From contig NZ_CP076135.1 of the NCBI RefSeq assembly GCF_018736105.1, positions 1,920,001 through 1,984,000 on the forward strand: 64,000 nucleotides of DNA. The letters run 5' to 3'. Below the pieces are notes generated by a model. It was not told where the DNA came from. It did not search any database and saw only the letters and a list, made by a program, of their open reading frames with translations. Source of the stretch: Bradyrhizobium sediminis. GTDB lineage: Bacteria > Pseudomonadota > Alphaproteobacteria > Rhizobiales > Xanthobacteraceae. A program made the position numbers and the translations under genes. Shown piece by piece: positions 24,325 to 32,275 of the stretch (position 1 is its first letter; every line of letters begins with the position of its first letter).

Positions 24325-25350
24325 ATGATACCCGCCCCTCCAAAACCAAATGGCCCGCCGGTTGCCGTCGAGGCGCGCTGCGTGCGCCTGCTGGCGAAGG
24401 CTGTCGATCCGGCCTCGCTGGCGCCGGTGGTCGAGCGGCGCACGCTGTCGCGGGCCTTGAACGAGCTGCTGATCGAGGTCAAGGCGGCGGCGGTCAATCC
24501 GTCCGACGTGAAGGCCGCCACCGGCCTGATGGCTTATGCGGTGTTTCCGCGCACGCCCGGCCGTGACTATGCCGGCGTCGTGATCGACGGGCCGGCCGAC
24601 TGGATCGGGCGCGAAGTGTTCGGCTCCTCGGGCGACCTCGGGATCCGGCGCGACGGCAGCCATGCCACGCATCTCCAGGTGGAAACCGAGGCCGTGGTCG
24701 ACAAACCCCGCAATATCTCGTGGGAGGAGGCGGCCGGGATCGGCGTGCCCTTCGTCACCGCGATCGAAGGATTCCGCCGCGCCGGCATGCCGAAGCAGGG
24801 CGACACCGTGCTGGTGATGGGCGTCAACGGCAAGGTCGGCCAGGCCGCGGTGCAGATCGCCAGCTGGAACGGCGCCCGCGTGATCGGCGTGGTGCGCAAG
24901 AGCGAGCCGTATGAAGGCCATGCCAACGGCAAGGTCGAAGTGATCGACGCCTCGGTGAGCGATGTTGCCGCGCGCGTCCGCGAGCTGACGGACGGCAAGG
25001 GCGCCGACATCGTCTTCAACACCGTCGGCGATCCCTATTTTCAGGCGGCGCACAAATCGCTGGCGTTGCGCGGACGTCAAATCCTGATCGCCGCAGTCGA
25101 CCGCATCGTGCAGTTCAACATCCTCGAATTCTATCGCGGACAGCACACTTATGTCGGCATCGATACGCTGGCGCTGTCATCGATCGCGACCGGGACGGTG
25201 CTCCGGGAACTCGGTCCCGGTTTCGCCAGCGGGCATCTGAAGCCGTTCCCGATTCTGGCGAGTGCGATCTATCCGCTGGAGCAGGCCAAGGCAGCCTATA
25301 TTGCGGTGGCCGGCTCCTCGCGCGACCGCGTCATCCTGCGGCCGGTATAA
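24325..25350 (+). CDS. Zinc-type alcohol dehydrogenase / quinone oxidoreductase-like (MDR) protein
   Basis: 341 residues from ATG 24325. The open frame continues far upstream but that part is antisense to paaI and paaK. A GroES-like part (LIEVKAAAVNPSDVKAATG, GRDYAGVV) precedes a Rossmann domain with VLVMGVNGKVGQAAVQIA. Zinc-binding residues of the classical enzymes are not evident, so a QOR-type NADPH reductase is more likely than a zinc alcohol dehydrogenase. Divergent from paaI across 192 bp; a link to phenylacetate is not shown. Confidence 0.85.
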   Translation: MIPAPPKPNGPPVAVEARCVRLLAKAVDPASLAPVVERRTLSRALNELLIEVKAAAVNPSDVKAATGLMAYAVFPRTPGRDYAGVVIDGPADWIGREVFGSSGDLGIRRDGSHATHLQVETEAVVDKPRNISWEEAAGIGVPFVTAIEGFRRAGMPKQGDTVLVMGVNGKVGQAAVQIASWNGARVIGVVRKSEPYEGHANGKVEVIDASVSDVAARVRELTDGKGADIVFNTVGDPYFQAAHKSLALRGRQILIAAVDRIVQFNILEFYRGQHTYVGIDTLALSSIATGTVLRELGPGFASGHLKPFPILASAIYPLEQAKAAYIAVAGSSRDRVILRPV

Positions 25351-25578
25351 GCCATTCGATCCCTTCATTTCGCGCTTCCGCAGCGGGAACGAAACCATTC
25401 GCATTTCGATCGGGAGCGAAGGTTTTATTCTCTCTGCGCGGCGGCGCGCGATAGCTTCATTCTTTGCTGTCGCAGACCGTGGACGGTCCCATGCGGGAAA
25501 CGTTATAGCTGTGCTGATTTTGCAGCATATTTGAGCCGTGCCGGCCGTCGTTGGCCGAGAAAGCCAAGGGAAAAACCA

Positions 25579-26658
25579 GTGCAGGGCGTGGACAATATTG
25601 TCGTGGTGAGCGGACTTCTGATCGGCCTCGCCTATGGCGCGGTCGGCCTGTTGAGCGGCTTCTGTCTGCTCAGTAGCCTGCGCGGCTGGTGGGCCGACGG
25701 CGACAGCCGGCTGGTCCGGACCTACGCGCTGGCGCTCGGCGTCGCGATCGCGGCAACGCAGCTGCTCGCCGCCGGCGGCCTCGTCGATCTCGGCAAGACG
25801 ATCTATCTGCAGCCGTCGTTTTCCGCACCGCTGATGTTCGCCGGCGGATTGCTGTTCGGTTACGGCATGGTGCTGTCGAACGGCTGCGGCTCGCGCGCGC
25901 TGGTGCTGCTCGGGCGCGGCAATCTGCGTTCGTTCGTCGTGGTGATCGTGCTCGGCATCGCCGCGCAGATGACGCTGAAAGGCCTGATCGCGCCGCCGCG
26001 CGTCGCGGCGCTGCAGCTGTCGCAGACGGCGCCGAAGATCATCTCGTTGCCGGCGCTGCTGTCGGCGTTCGGCCTCAGTGAGACGTTCGCCCGCATGCTG
26101 GCGGCGTCCGCCATCTCGGGCGCCCTCATCATCTTCGCGTTCGCGCATGCCCCGTTCCAGCGCGCCTGGGGGCAGATCGCCGCGGGGCTCGCGGTCGGCC
26201 TGCTGGCCACCGCGGGATGGTTCGCGACCGGCTTTCTCGGCGCCGACGATTTCAATCCCGCCGCGGTGACGTCGCTGACCTTCATCGCGCCGATCGCCGA
26301 TGGCGTGCAGTACGTCATGCTGTCGACCGGGCTGACGCTGAATTTCGGCGTCGTCATGGTGGCCGGCGTGTTCGCCGGAAGCCTGCTGACGGCGTTGGCG
26401 ACGCGTCGCTTCCAGTGGGAAGGCTTCAACTCGCCGCGCCACATGCTGCGCTCGATCGCCGGCGCGGCGCTGATGGGCGCGGGCGGCGCGATGGCCTATG
26501 GCTGCTCGATCGGGCAGGGCCTGACCGGCCTGTCGACACTGGCGCTGGCGTCATTCGTCGCGGTCGCCGGGATTCTGTTAGGGACGGCAGCAGGCCTGCG
26601 CGGCGCGCTTCGCGTGCAGCCGCTGGTGCCGGCGCAGGAATCAGCCCCGCGGACCTGA
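25579..26658 (+). CDS. YeeE/YedE family membrane transporter (sulfur-compound uptake type)
   Basis: 359 residues starting from GTG 25579, preceded by AAGGGA; a TTG 48 bp upstream gives a basic, unlikely leader. About nine or ten hydrophobic helices run through the inner membrane. The two family Cys motifs are present: LSNGCGSRALVLLGRGN in the first half and YGCSIGQGLTGLS in the second. Characterised members (TsuA) import thiosulfate by way of these cysteines. No TusA-like partner gene is adjacent, so the cargo is uncertain. The 3' end overlaps the convergent desaturase gene by 18 bp. Confidence 0.88.
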   Translation: MQGVDNIVVVSGLLIGLAYGAVGLLSGFCLLSSLRGWWADGDSRLVRTYALALGVAIAATQLLAAGGLVDLGKTIYLQPSFSAPLMFAGGLLFGYGMVLSNGCGSRALVLLGRGNLRSFVVVIVLGIAAQMTLKGLIAPPRVAALQLSQTAPKIISLPALLSAFGLSETFARMLAASAISGALIIFAFAHAPFQRAWGQIAAGLAVGLLATAGWFATGFLGADDFNPAAVTSLTFIAPIADGVQYVMLSTGLTLNFGVVMVAGVFAGSLLTALATRRFQWEGFNSPRHMLRSIAGAALMGAGGAMAYGCSIGQGLTGLSTLALASFVAVAGILLGTAAGLRGALRVQPLVPAQESAPRT

Positions 26659-27594
26659 GGTCGCCAGCCGCATCACGTCGAGATAACCGGGGCGCACTTC
26701 CATCCGCTTGATCAGGCCTTTCTCGGCCAATAGCCGATGTGCTTCCGGCAGCCGGTAGCACGGCAGGTACATGAACAGATGGTGCTCGGCGTGATAGTTC
26801 ACCCAATAGGGCGCGATCAGTAGCCGCTCGATCGGACCCGCGAGCGTGGTGCGGGCGTGGCTGAACGGGTCTTCGCCGGTCGAGGTGCAGGCGTGCTCGG
26901 CGATGTTGCGGATCCGCGTCACCAGCGGCAGCCAGGTCGCCATCCCGACCACCCAGACGGCCCAGTACCAGATGCCGGCGCCCGCCAGCCAGAACAGTGC
27001 GAACATCACCGCGTTGACGCCGAGAAATCTTGCCATCTTGTCGGCGCCGCTGGAGACGAAGCTCTCGTGCGACACCTTGCCGTCGCCGTCCTTGCGCCGG
27101 AACAGCGACAGGAACAGCGGCAGCCGCTGCTTGACGAAAGTTTGCCCTGTGAGATCCCGGATCGCCTTGCGGGTGTAGCTCTCCTTGGTGATAGGAAACG
27201 GTGCCGACAGCGACAGGTCGGGGTCCTCCGGCTGCTGGGTGAATTTGTGATGCTGCAAATGGTACGAGCGATAGCTGGCGAGGTCGGCACCGACAGGCAC
27301 CGCGCACAGCCATTGCCCGACCCATTCATTGACCGCCTTGTTGCTGTGCAGTCCGCCATGCGCGGCTTCATGCATCAGGATCGCCAATCCCAGCTGGCGC
27401 GTGCCGACCACCATCACCGCGATCAGCCAGGTCAGCGGATTGGGCCACAGCATCACCAGCGCGATGGCGGCTGCGATGGTGCCCCAGGCGTGAAGCACCA
27501 GCCACATGCCGCGCAGCGAACTGCGCGACGTCAGCCGGCTCCACTCCTCCGGCGTAAAGACCGTCTTGGGGTCGACACGGGCCACCATCGGCAT
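26641..27594 (-). CDS. Fatty acid desaturase family protein
   Basis: 317 residues from ATG 27594. The frame is open to 27726, but those extra 44 codons translate a family B repeat and should not be annotated. The three histidine boxes of membrane di-iron desaturases are visible: HEAAHGG, HLQHH and HAEHH. Hydrophobic stretches (ITAAAIALVMLWP-like and FALFWLAGAGIWYWAVWVVG) make it an inner-membrane enzyme. It would introduce double bonds or hydroxyls into acyl or isoprenoid chains; the exact substrate is unknown. Confidence 0.88.
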   Translation of the reverse strand: MPMVARVDPKTVFTPEEWSRLTSRSSLRGMWLVLHAWGTIAAAIALVMLWPNPLTWLIAVMVVGTRQLGLAILMHEAAHGGLHSNKAVNEWVGQWLCAVPVGADLASYRSYHLQHHKFTQQPEDPDLSLSAPFPITKESYTRKAIRDLTGQTFVKQRLPLFLSLFRRKDGDGKVSHESFVSSGADKMARFLGVNAVMFALFWLAGAGIWYWAVWVVGMATWLPLVTRIRNIAEHACTSTGEDPFSHARTTLAGPIERLLIAPYWVNYHAEHHLFMYLPCYRLPEAHRLLAEKGLIKRMEVRPGYLDVMRLATSGPRG

Positions 27595-27626
27595 GGGCAG
27601 TTCTCTCAATGCAATTTTCGGCTCGG

Positions 27627-27730
27627 GGGCTTCATCCTTCGAGACGGCTTCGCGTCGCGCCTCCTCTGGATGAGGTTTGAAACCCTCGTGGTGGGGAGCG
27701 CGGCAACGCCGCGCGTCTCGAACCATGAGG
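27627..27730. repeat. Palindromic intergenic repeat, family B
   Basis: CTTCATCCTTCGAGACGGC, CTCCTCTGGATGAGG and GCGTCTCGAACCATGAGG are in family order. Read on the minus strand it is open in frame with the desaturase and yields a false N-terminal extension. Confidence 0.83.
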
Positions 27731-27760
27731 CCATCGATGATACGCCCGCTCGACTGTTCG

Positions 27761-28984
27761 TCAATCGGCCGCTGATGTCACGATATGGATCTCCGAGGTG
27801 AGGGTGCGGTGCACCGGGCACTTGTCGGCGATTTCCATCAATTTTCTGCGCTGTTCGGCGTCGAGCGCGCCTTCCATTGAAATCACCCGGTCGAACCGGT
27901 CGAGCATGCCGGCCCTGGTCTCGCACTCGGCGCAATCTTCCGCATGAATCTTGCTGTGGTTCAGCGTCACCGTGACGCGTTCCAGCGGCAGCGATTTGCG
28001 GTCGGCATACATCCGCAGGGTCATCGAGGTGCAGGCGCCGAGGCCGGCCAGCACGAGATCGTAGGGTCCCGGTCCGGTGTCGTCGCCGCCGGCGGCAATG
28101 GGTTCGTCGGCGATCATCCGATGCGGCCCGACCGAAATGGTCTGCTGGAACTTGCCGCTGCCGGTCTCGCGCACCACCACGCTGCGCGGCGCGTCGCCTG
28201 AAACGGACGGCTGCTCGGGCAGGGCAAGATCGACATAGCGTTCCGCCCAGGCGGCGATGACGCCGGCGACATAGGAGGCGTCGCGCTTGCCGGAAAGCAG
28301 GTGATCGGCGCCCGCCAGCGAAACGAAACTCTTGGGATGCCTGGCCGCCACGAAGATATGCGTGGCGTTGTCGATGCCGACGGTGTCGTCGGTCGGCGAA
28401 TGCATGATCAAGAGCGCCTTGTGCAAATTCGTCACCTCCGCCATCAGGCTGTGCCCGGCGATATCGTCGAGAAATTCGCTGGTGATGTGGAATGGCCGCC
28501 CGGCGAGCTGGACTTCCACCTTGCCGTGCTTGCGGATGTCCTCGATGCGTTCCCTGAACAGGCCGGTGACGTGGGCGGGATCGGACGGCGCCGCAATGGT
28601 GACGACCGCTTTCGCGTCGGGAATTTGCCCGGCGGCGGCGAGGATGGCGGCGCCGCCGAGGCTGTGGCCGATCAGGATCGTCGGCGCTTTTCGTGTTTCG
28701 CGCAGATGGTCGGCGGCCCGCACCAGGTCGGCAACGTTCGAGGAGAAGTTCGAGTTGGCAAAATCGCCTTCGCTGGAACCGAGGCCGGTGAAGTCGAAGC
28801 GCAACACCGCGATGCCCCTGGCGGCCAGCGCCGCCGCGATGCGCCTGGCCGCGAGCACGTCCTTGCCGCAGGTGAAGCAATGCGCGAACAGCGCATAGGC
28901 GAGCGGAGTGCCTTCCGGCAAATCCAGCGATGCCGCCAACTGGTGGCCCCCCTCACTGGTGAATTGGAAGCGTTCAGTGGGCAC
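27761..28984 (-). CDS. Fused alpha/beta hydrolase - OsmC domain protein
   Basis: 407 residues from GTG 28984, which has GGAG seven bases upstream; a TTG at 28990 is only one base from that site. Residues 1 to about 255 form an alpha/beta hydrolase (LFAHCFTCGKD, nucleophile Ser108 in GHSLGG, LIMHSPTDD, GADHLLSGK). Residues 275-407 are an OsmC/Ohr-type domain with the reactive Cys in LGACTSMT and the second Cys in DKCPVHRTL. Such fusions may remove acyl or organic hydroperoxides after ester hydrolysis. The molybdopterin enzyme is 33 bp upstream on the same strand. Confidence 0.9.
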   Translation of the reverse strand: MPTERFQFTSEGGHQLAASLDLPEGTPLAYALFAHCFTCGKDVLAARRIAAALAARGIAVLRFDFTGLGSSEGDFANSNFSSNVADLVRAADHLRETRKAPTILIGHSLGGAAILAAAGQIPDAKAVVTIAAPSDPAHVTGLFRERIEDIRKHGKVEVQLAGRPFHITSEFLDDIAGHSLMAEVTNLHKALLIMHSPTDDTVGIDNATHIFVAARHPKSFVSLAGADHLLSGKRDASYVAGVIAAWAERYVDLALPEQPSVSGDAPRSVVVRETGSGKFQQTISVGPHRMIADEPIAAGGDDTGPGPYDLVLAGLGACTSMTLRMYADRKSLPLERVTVTLNHSKIHAEDCAECETRAGMLDRFDRVISMEGALDAEQRRKLMEIADKCPVHRTLTSEIHIVTSAAD

Positions 28985-29017
28985 GTTCAAGCTCCATGGT
29001 TCGGATCGGCCAAAGCA

Positions 29018-29683
29018 TCAACCCCTGGAATAGCGCTCTTCCTTCCACGGGTCGCCGCGATTGTGATAGCCGCGGACTTCCCAGTAGCCCGGCTTGTCTT
29101 CGGCCAGGAATTCGATGCTCTGCAGCCACTTCGCGCTCTTCCAGAAATAGAGATGCGGCACCACCAGCCGCACCGGGCCGCCATGCTCCTGCTCCAGCGG
29201 CGCGCCGGACCAGCCATGCGCGAGCAGGGCATCTTCGGCGGCGAAATCTTCCAGCGTTAGATTGGTGGTGTAGCCGTCATGACAATGCAGCACCACGAAG
29301 CGCGCCTCCGCGCGCGGCCGGCAGGCGTCGAGCAGATCGCGGGTTGAAAGCCCCTCCCACCGGTTGTCGTAGCGCGACCAGGTGGTGACGCAATGGATGT
29401 CGGATATGAAATTGACCTGCGGCTGCGCGGTGAACTGCGCAAAATTCCAGAACAGCGGCTCCTCGACTGCGCCGTAGACATCGAGGCGCCAGCGCTCGCG
29501 GGAAATATTCGGGGTGACGCCGAGGTCGAGCGTCGGCCAGTCCCTTGTGAGATGCTGCCCGGGCGGCAGGCGCTGCTCCGCGGGACGGGACGTCCTGCCG
29601 GTAAGGAAGCGGCCCTGCTGCGCCCAGCGCTGCTTGCTGCGCGTCAGCTTTGAGTCCGGAGGCGGTTCGTCCTGTTCGGCCAT
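29018..29683 (-). CDS. Sulfite-oxidase-like molybdopterin oxidoreductase
   Basis: 221 residues of a single oxidoreductase molybdopterin-binding domain, without the dimerisation domain of sulfite oxidase. SDIHCVTTWSRYD carries the conserved Cys that ligates molybdenum, and LEQEHGGPVRLVVPHLYFWK matches the cofactor pocket. There is no signal peptide, so cytosolic, unlike periplasmic MsrP/SorA. It resembles the YuiH-type group of unknown substrate. It probably shares a transcript with the downstream hydrolase-OsmC gene. Confidence 0.88.
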   Translation of the reverse strand: MAEQDEPPPDSKLTRSKQRWAQQGRFLTGRTSRPAEQRLPPGQHLTRDWPTLDLGVTPNISRERWRLDVYGAVEEPLFWNFAQFTAQPQVNFISDIHCVTTWSRYDNRWEGLSTRDLLDACRPRAEARFVVLHCHDGYTTNLTLEDFAAEDALLAHGWSGAPLEQEHGGPVRLVVPHLYFWKSAKWLQSIEFLAEDKPGYWEVRGYHNRGDPWKEERYSRG

Positions 29684-29753
29684 TCCAGACCTTCGGTTCC
29701 GACTTGATCAGAACCGAAAGTCTAGCATGGAGCCATCACGAGAAGCGAACGCC

Positions 29754-30995
29754 TCAGGCCGATTTCCCGAACAGCACCGGAAGCTGCCGCGGCCCGCGCA
29801 CGGTGCCTTCCGACCATTTGACCTGACCGGCCGGGTCGAGCTTGAAGTCCGGAATCCGCTTCAGCCATTCCTCGATCGCGACCGTCATTTCCATGCGTGC
29901 GAGGTTGGAGCCGACGCAGCGGTGAATGCCGAGTCCGAAGGCGACATGGCGATTCTCCTTGCGGTCGATCACGACCTTGTCGGCATCGGGGAACACGGCC
30001 GGATCGCGGTTGGCGGCGGGAAACGACAGCAGCACCATGTTGTCGTGCTTCACCGGGCAGCCGCTGATCACGGTGTCCTTCATCACCTCGCGCGCCATCG
30101 TCACCGGCGCATAGGCGCGCAGCAATTCCTCGATCGCGGTCGGCATCAGTTCCGGCTCGGCGATCAGGCGGTCGCGATCCGCGGGCGTCTTCGCCAGATG
30201 CCACAATGAGGCGCCGATCGCGCTCCAGGTGGTGTCGATGCCGGCGATCAATAACAGCCGCAGCGAACCCAGCACGTGTCCGTCGGCCAGCGGCTGGCCG
30301 TTCTTGTCGCGGGCGTTCATCATCGTCATGATCAGGTCGTCGGTCGGGTTCTTCTTGCGCGCCTCGATATGACCATGGAAGTAGCCGGTCATCTCCTGGA
30401 CCGCGCGCATCATGGTGGCGTCGTCCTTGATGCCGAGCTCGAGAATTTCGTGGATCCACTTGATGAATTGGTCGCTGTCCTTTTCGGGGATGCCGAGCAT
30501 GTGGGCGATGGCGCGGACCGGAATGTGCTTGGTGTAGCGCGCCGCGGCGTCGCATTTGCCGTCGGCGATGAACTCGTCGATCAGCTCGTTGCAGATCGCG
30601 CGAACCCGGGGCTCGAGCTTCTTCATCGCGTCGGGCGTGAACGGCGGCAGCAACAGCTGCTTGGCGGGCTTGTGCTCGGGCGGATCGGAGGTGATCGGCG
30701 GCGCGGTGTTGGTAATCGGCGGCCGCACGTCGCGCACGATGACACGGCGCGAGGAGAAATGCGTGGTGTCGTAGGCGATTTCCTTCACTGCCTCATAGGT
30801 GGTCGGCATGTAGCAGCCGAGAAAGCGGTCGGTATGAACCACCGGCGATGCCGCCCGCAATTCGTCCCAGATTGGATACGGATTTTCCGTCCAGTGCGGA
30901 TCGGTATGGTCGAAATCGTGCACCCAATCTTTCACGGGAGGATGCTCGGGCATCGCGGGGGCGGCGTCGGGAATGGCGCGGGCGGGATCGGACAT
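29754..30995 (-). CDS. Cytochrome P450 (class I)
   Basis: 413 residues, soluble. The I-helix motif is LLIAGIDTTWSAIG, ExxR lies in IEELLRAYAP, and the heme loop FGLGIHRCVGSNLARMEM gives thiolate ligand Cys360. It is a typical bacterial class I P450 needing ferredoxin and reductase. A small ferredoxin gene lies 94 bp upstream on the same strand; no ferredoxin reductase is nearby. The CYP family and substrate cannot be assigned from sequence alone. Confidence 0.92.
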   Translation of the reverse strand: MSDPARAIPDAAPAMPEHPPVKDWVHDFDHTDPHWTENPYPIWDELRAASPVVHTDRFLGCYMPTTYEAVKEIAYDTTHFSSRRVIVRDVRPPITNTAPPITSDPPEHKPAKQLLLPPFTPDAMKKLEPRVRAICNELIDEFIADGKCDAAARYTKHIPVRAIAHMLGIPEKDSDQFIKWIHEILELGIKDDATMMRAVQEMTGYFHGHIEARKKNPTDDLIMTMMNARDKNGQPLADGHVLGSLRLLLIAGIDTTWSAIGASLWHLAKTPADRDRLIAEPELMPTAIEELLRAYAPVTMAREVMKDTVISGCPVKHDNMVLLSFPAANRDPAVFPDADKVVIDRKENRHVAFGLGIHRCVGSNLARMEMTVAIEEWLKRIPDFKLDPAGQVKWSEGTVRGPRQLPVLFGKSA

Positions 30996-31089
30996 CAGGG
31001 TAAATTCCTCTGGTTCGTTCGCTGGATCTACGATTGCGCTAAAAGAAATCGGTCAGCAGATTCGAATCGGCGGCACAGGGGTGACGCGG

Positions 31090-31299
31090 TTACTCTTCGG
31101 TGACTTCGATCGCGATCTCAGGGCAATTGGCCCGGGCGAGCCAGGCCTTTTCCTCCATCCCTGCAGGCACGGAGCCGTCGCCGACCTCGTGCGCATTGCC
31201 GAACTCGTCGAGCTCGAACAGTTCGGGCGCCAGCGCTTTGCAGCGGGCGTGTCCCTGACACTTGTCCTGATCGACGTGGATCTTGAGTTTTCCGGCCAT
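31090..31299 (-). CDS. Ferredoxin, 3Fe-4S / P450 partner type
   Basis: 69 residues. The motif CQGHARC followed by a distant NCPE gives a CxxHxxCxnCP arrangement: one cysteine of the usual 4Fe-4S set is replaced by His. This pattern is standard for ferredoxins that feed class I P450s. It heads the ferredoxin-P450 unit and is divergent from a TetR regulator across 172 bp. Confidence 0.92.
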   Translation of the reverse strand: MAGKLKIHVDQDKCQGHARCKALAPELFELDEFGNAHEVGDGSVPAGMEEKAWLARANCPEIAIEVTEE

Positions 31300-31372
31300 C
31301 TGACGCGCTTCTCCCCGAACTCACCTGCAGCCTTGCTGCCGTGTTGCGTTTCCACTTGCTGTCTTATTATTC

Positions 31373-31404
31373 TAACGGCGCTGACCGTATTGGCTGCGTC
31401 GTTA
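31373..31404. promoter_or_regulatory. Candidate TetR operator between ferredoxin-P450 and tetR
   Basis: TAACGGCGC (31373-31381) and GCGTCGTTA (31396-31404) form an inverted repeat with one mismatch in nine and a 14-base spacer, in an otherwise AT-rich divergent intergenic region. Binding is inferred from position and symmetry. Confidence 0.38.
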
Positions 31405-31471
31405 AATTATAGCATATTACATTCGTGCCGCGGTTGTGGTGTCAAGTGAAAAGTCAGGGATCAGGACGCAG

Positions 31472-32119
31472 ATGCCGCCTCGGTTAGCCCGCAAACCGCT
31501 CAATACCTACCACCATGGCGATCTCCGCGACGCCCTGGTTCGGGCCGCATTGGCCGAGGCGGAGCAGGGCGGCCCGGAAGCCATCAGCCTCAAGGCGCTG
31601 GCAAAAAAGCTCGGCGTCTCGCAACCGGCGCCGTACCGGCATTTCGCCGACCGCGAGGCCTTGCTGGCGGCGGTCACGGCGGAGGCCTTCCGGCAATTTT
31701 CCGCCATGCTGCGGGAGTCGATCAGCGGACCGTCGAAACAATCGAAGCTGTCGCGCCTCGCGCAGGCCACGCTTTCTTTCGGTCTTCGCCGCAACGGGAT
31801 CTACCGCCTGATGTTCGCGTCGCGAACCATGGCCTGCGCATCGAAAGGCAGCGAGCTGCACAACGCGGCCTTTGAGACGTTCGGCCTCGTGCTGGAAGCG
31901 CTGGAAGCGCCCGCCGTCGGATTGTTGCGCGAGCGGCAGGCCCTGCAAATCTGGGCCGCGCTGCACGGCGTGGTGATGCTGGCCGAGCAGGGACTGCTCA
32001 CCGGCCAGGTTGCCCAGATCAGCCGGGAAGAACTGGTCGAGGAGATCGTGGAGCAGAGCAAGCTGGCGCTCTCGGTCGCTATCAAGGCCGCCGGTACCGG
32101 CGCGCGCGTGGCGGGCTAG
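31472..32119 (+). CDS. TetR/AcrR family transcriptional regulator
   Basis: 215 residues from ATG 31472. The N-terminal helix-turn-helix is YHHGDLRDALVRAALAEA with SLKALAKKLGVSQPAPYRHF, and the rest is a helical ligand-binding domain close to TetR_C_33-like members. Divergent from the ferredoxin-P450 pair, so it most likely represses that pair and itself; the inverted repeat between them is a plausible site. Confidence 0.9.
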   Translation: MPPRLARKPLNTYHHGDLRDALVRAALAEAEQGGPEAISLKALAKKLGVSQPAPYRHFADREALLAAVTAEAFRQFSAMLRESISGPSKQSKLSRLAQATLSFGLRRNGIYRLMFASRTMACASKGSELHNAAFETFGLVLEALEAPAVGLLRERQALQIWAALHGVVMLAEQGLLTGQVAQISREELVEEIVEQSKLALSVAIKAAGTGARVAG

Positions 32120-32130
32120 GACTAGACATG

Positions 32131-32255
32131 GGGGCTTCATCCTTCGAGACGCGCGCGAGTGCGCGCTCCTCCAGCGATAACGGCTTTGCCGTTACGCGGG
32201 GATGAGGTCTCAGACCCTCATGGTGAGGAGCGCGTCGCGCGTCTCGAGCCATGAG
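32131..32255. repeat. Palindromic intergenic repeat, family B (with insertion)
   Basis: The usual CATCCTTCGAGACGC, GATGAGGTCTCAGACCCTCA and GCGTCTCGAGCCATGAGG blocks are present, but an extra small hairpin GATAACGGCTTTGCCGTTA interrupts the CTCCT..GGATGAGG block. Confidence 0.82.
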
Positions 32256-32275
32256 GCTGCGGGCGAGCCGCGGCG

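Noticed and set aside
27595..27726. N-terminal extension of the fatty-acid desaturase
   Set aside because: These codons translate a family B palindromic repeat; the same peptide pattern appears wherever the repeat is read in this frame.
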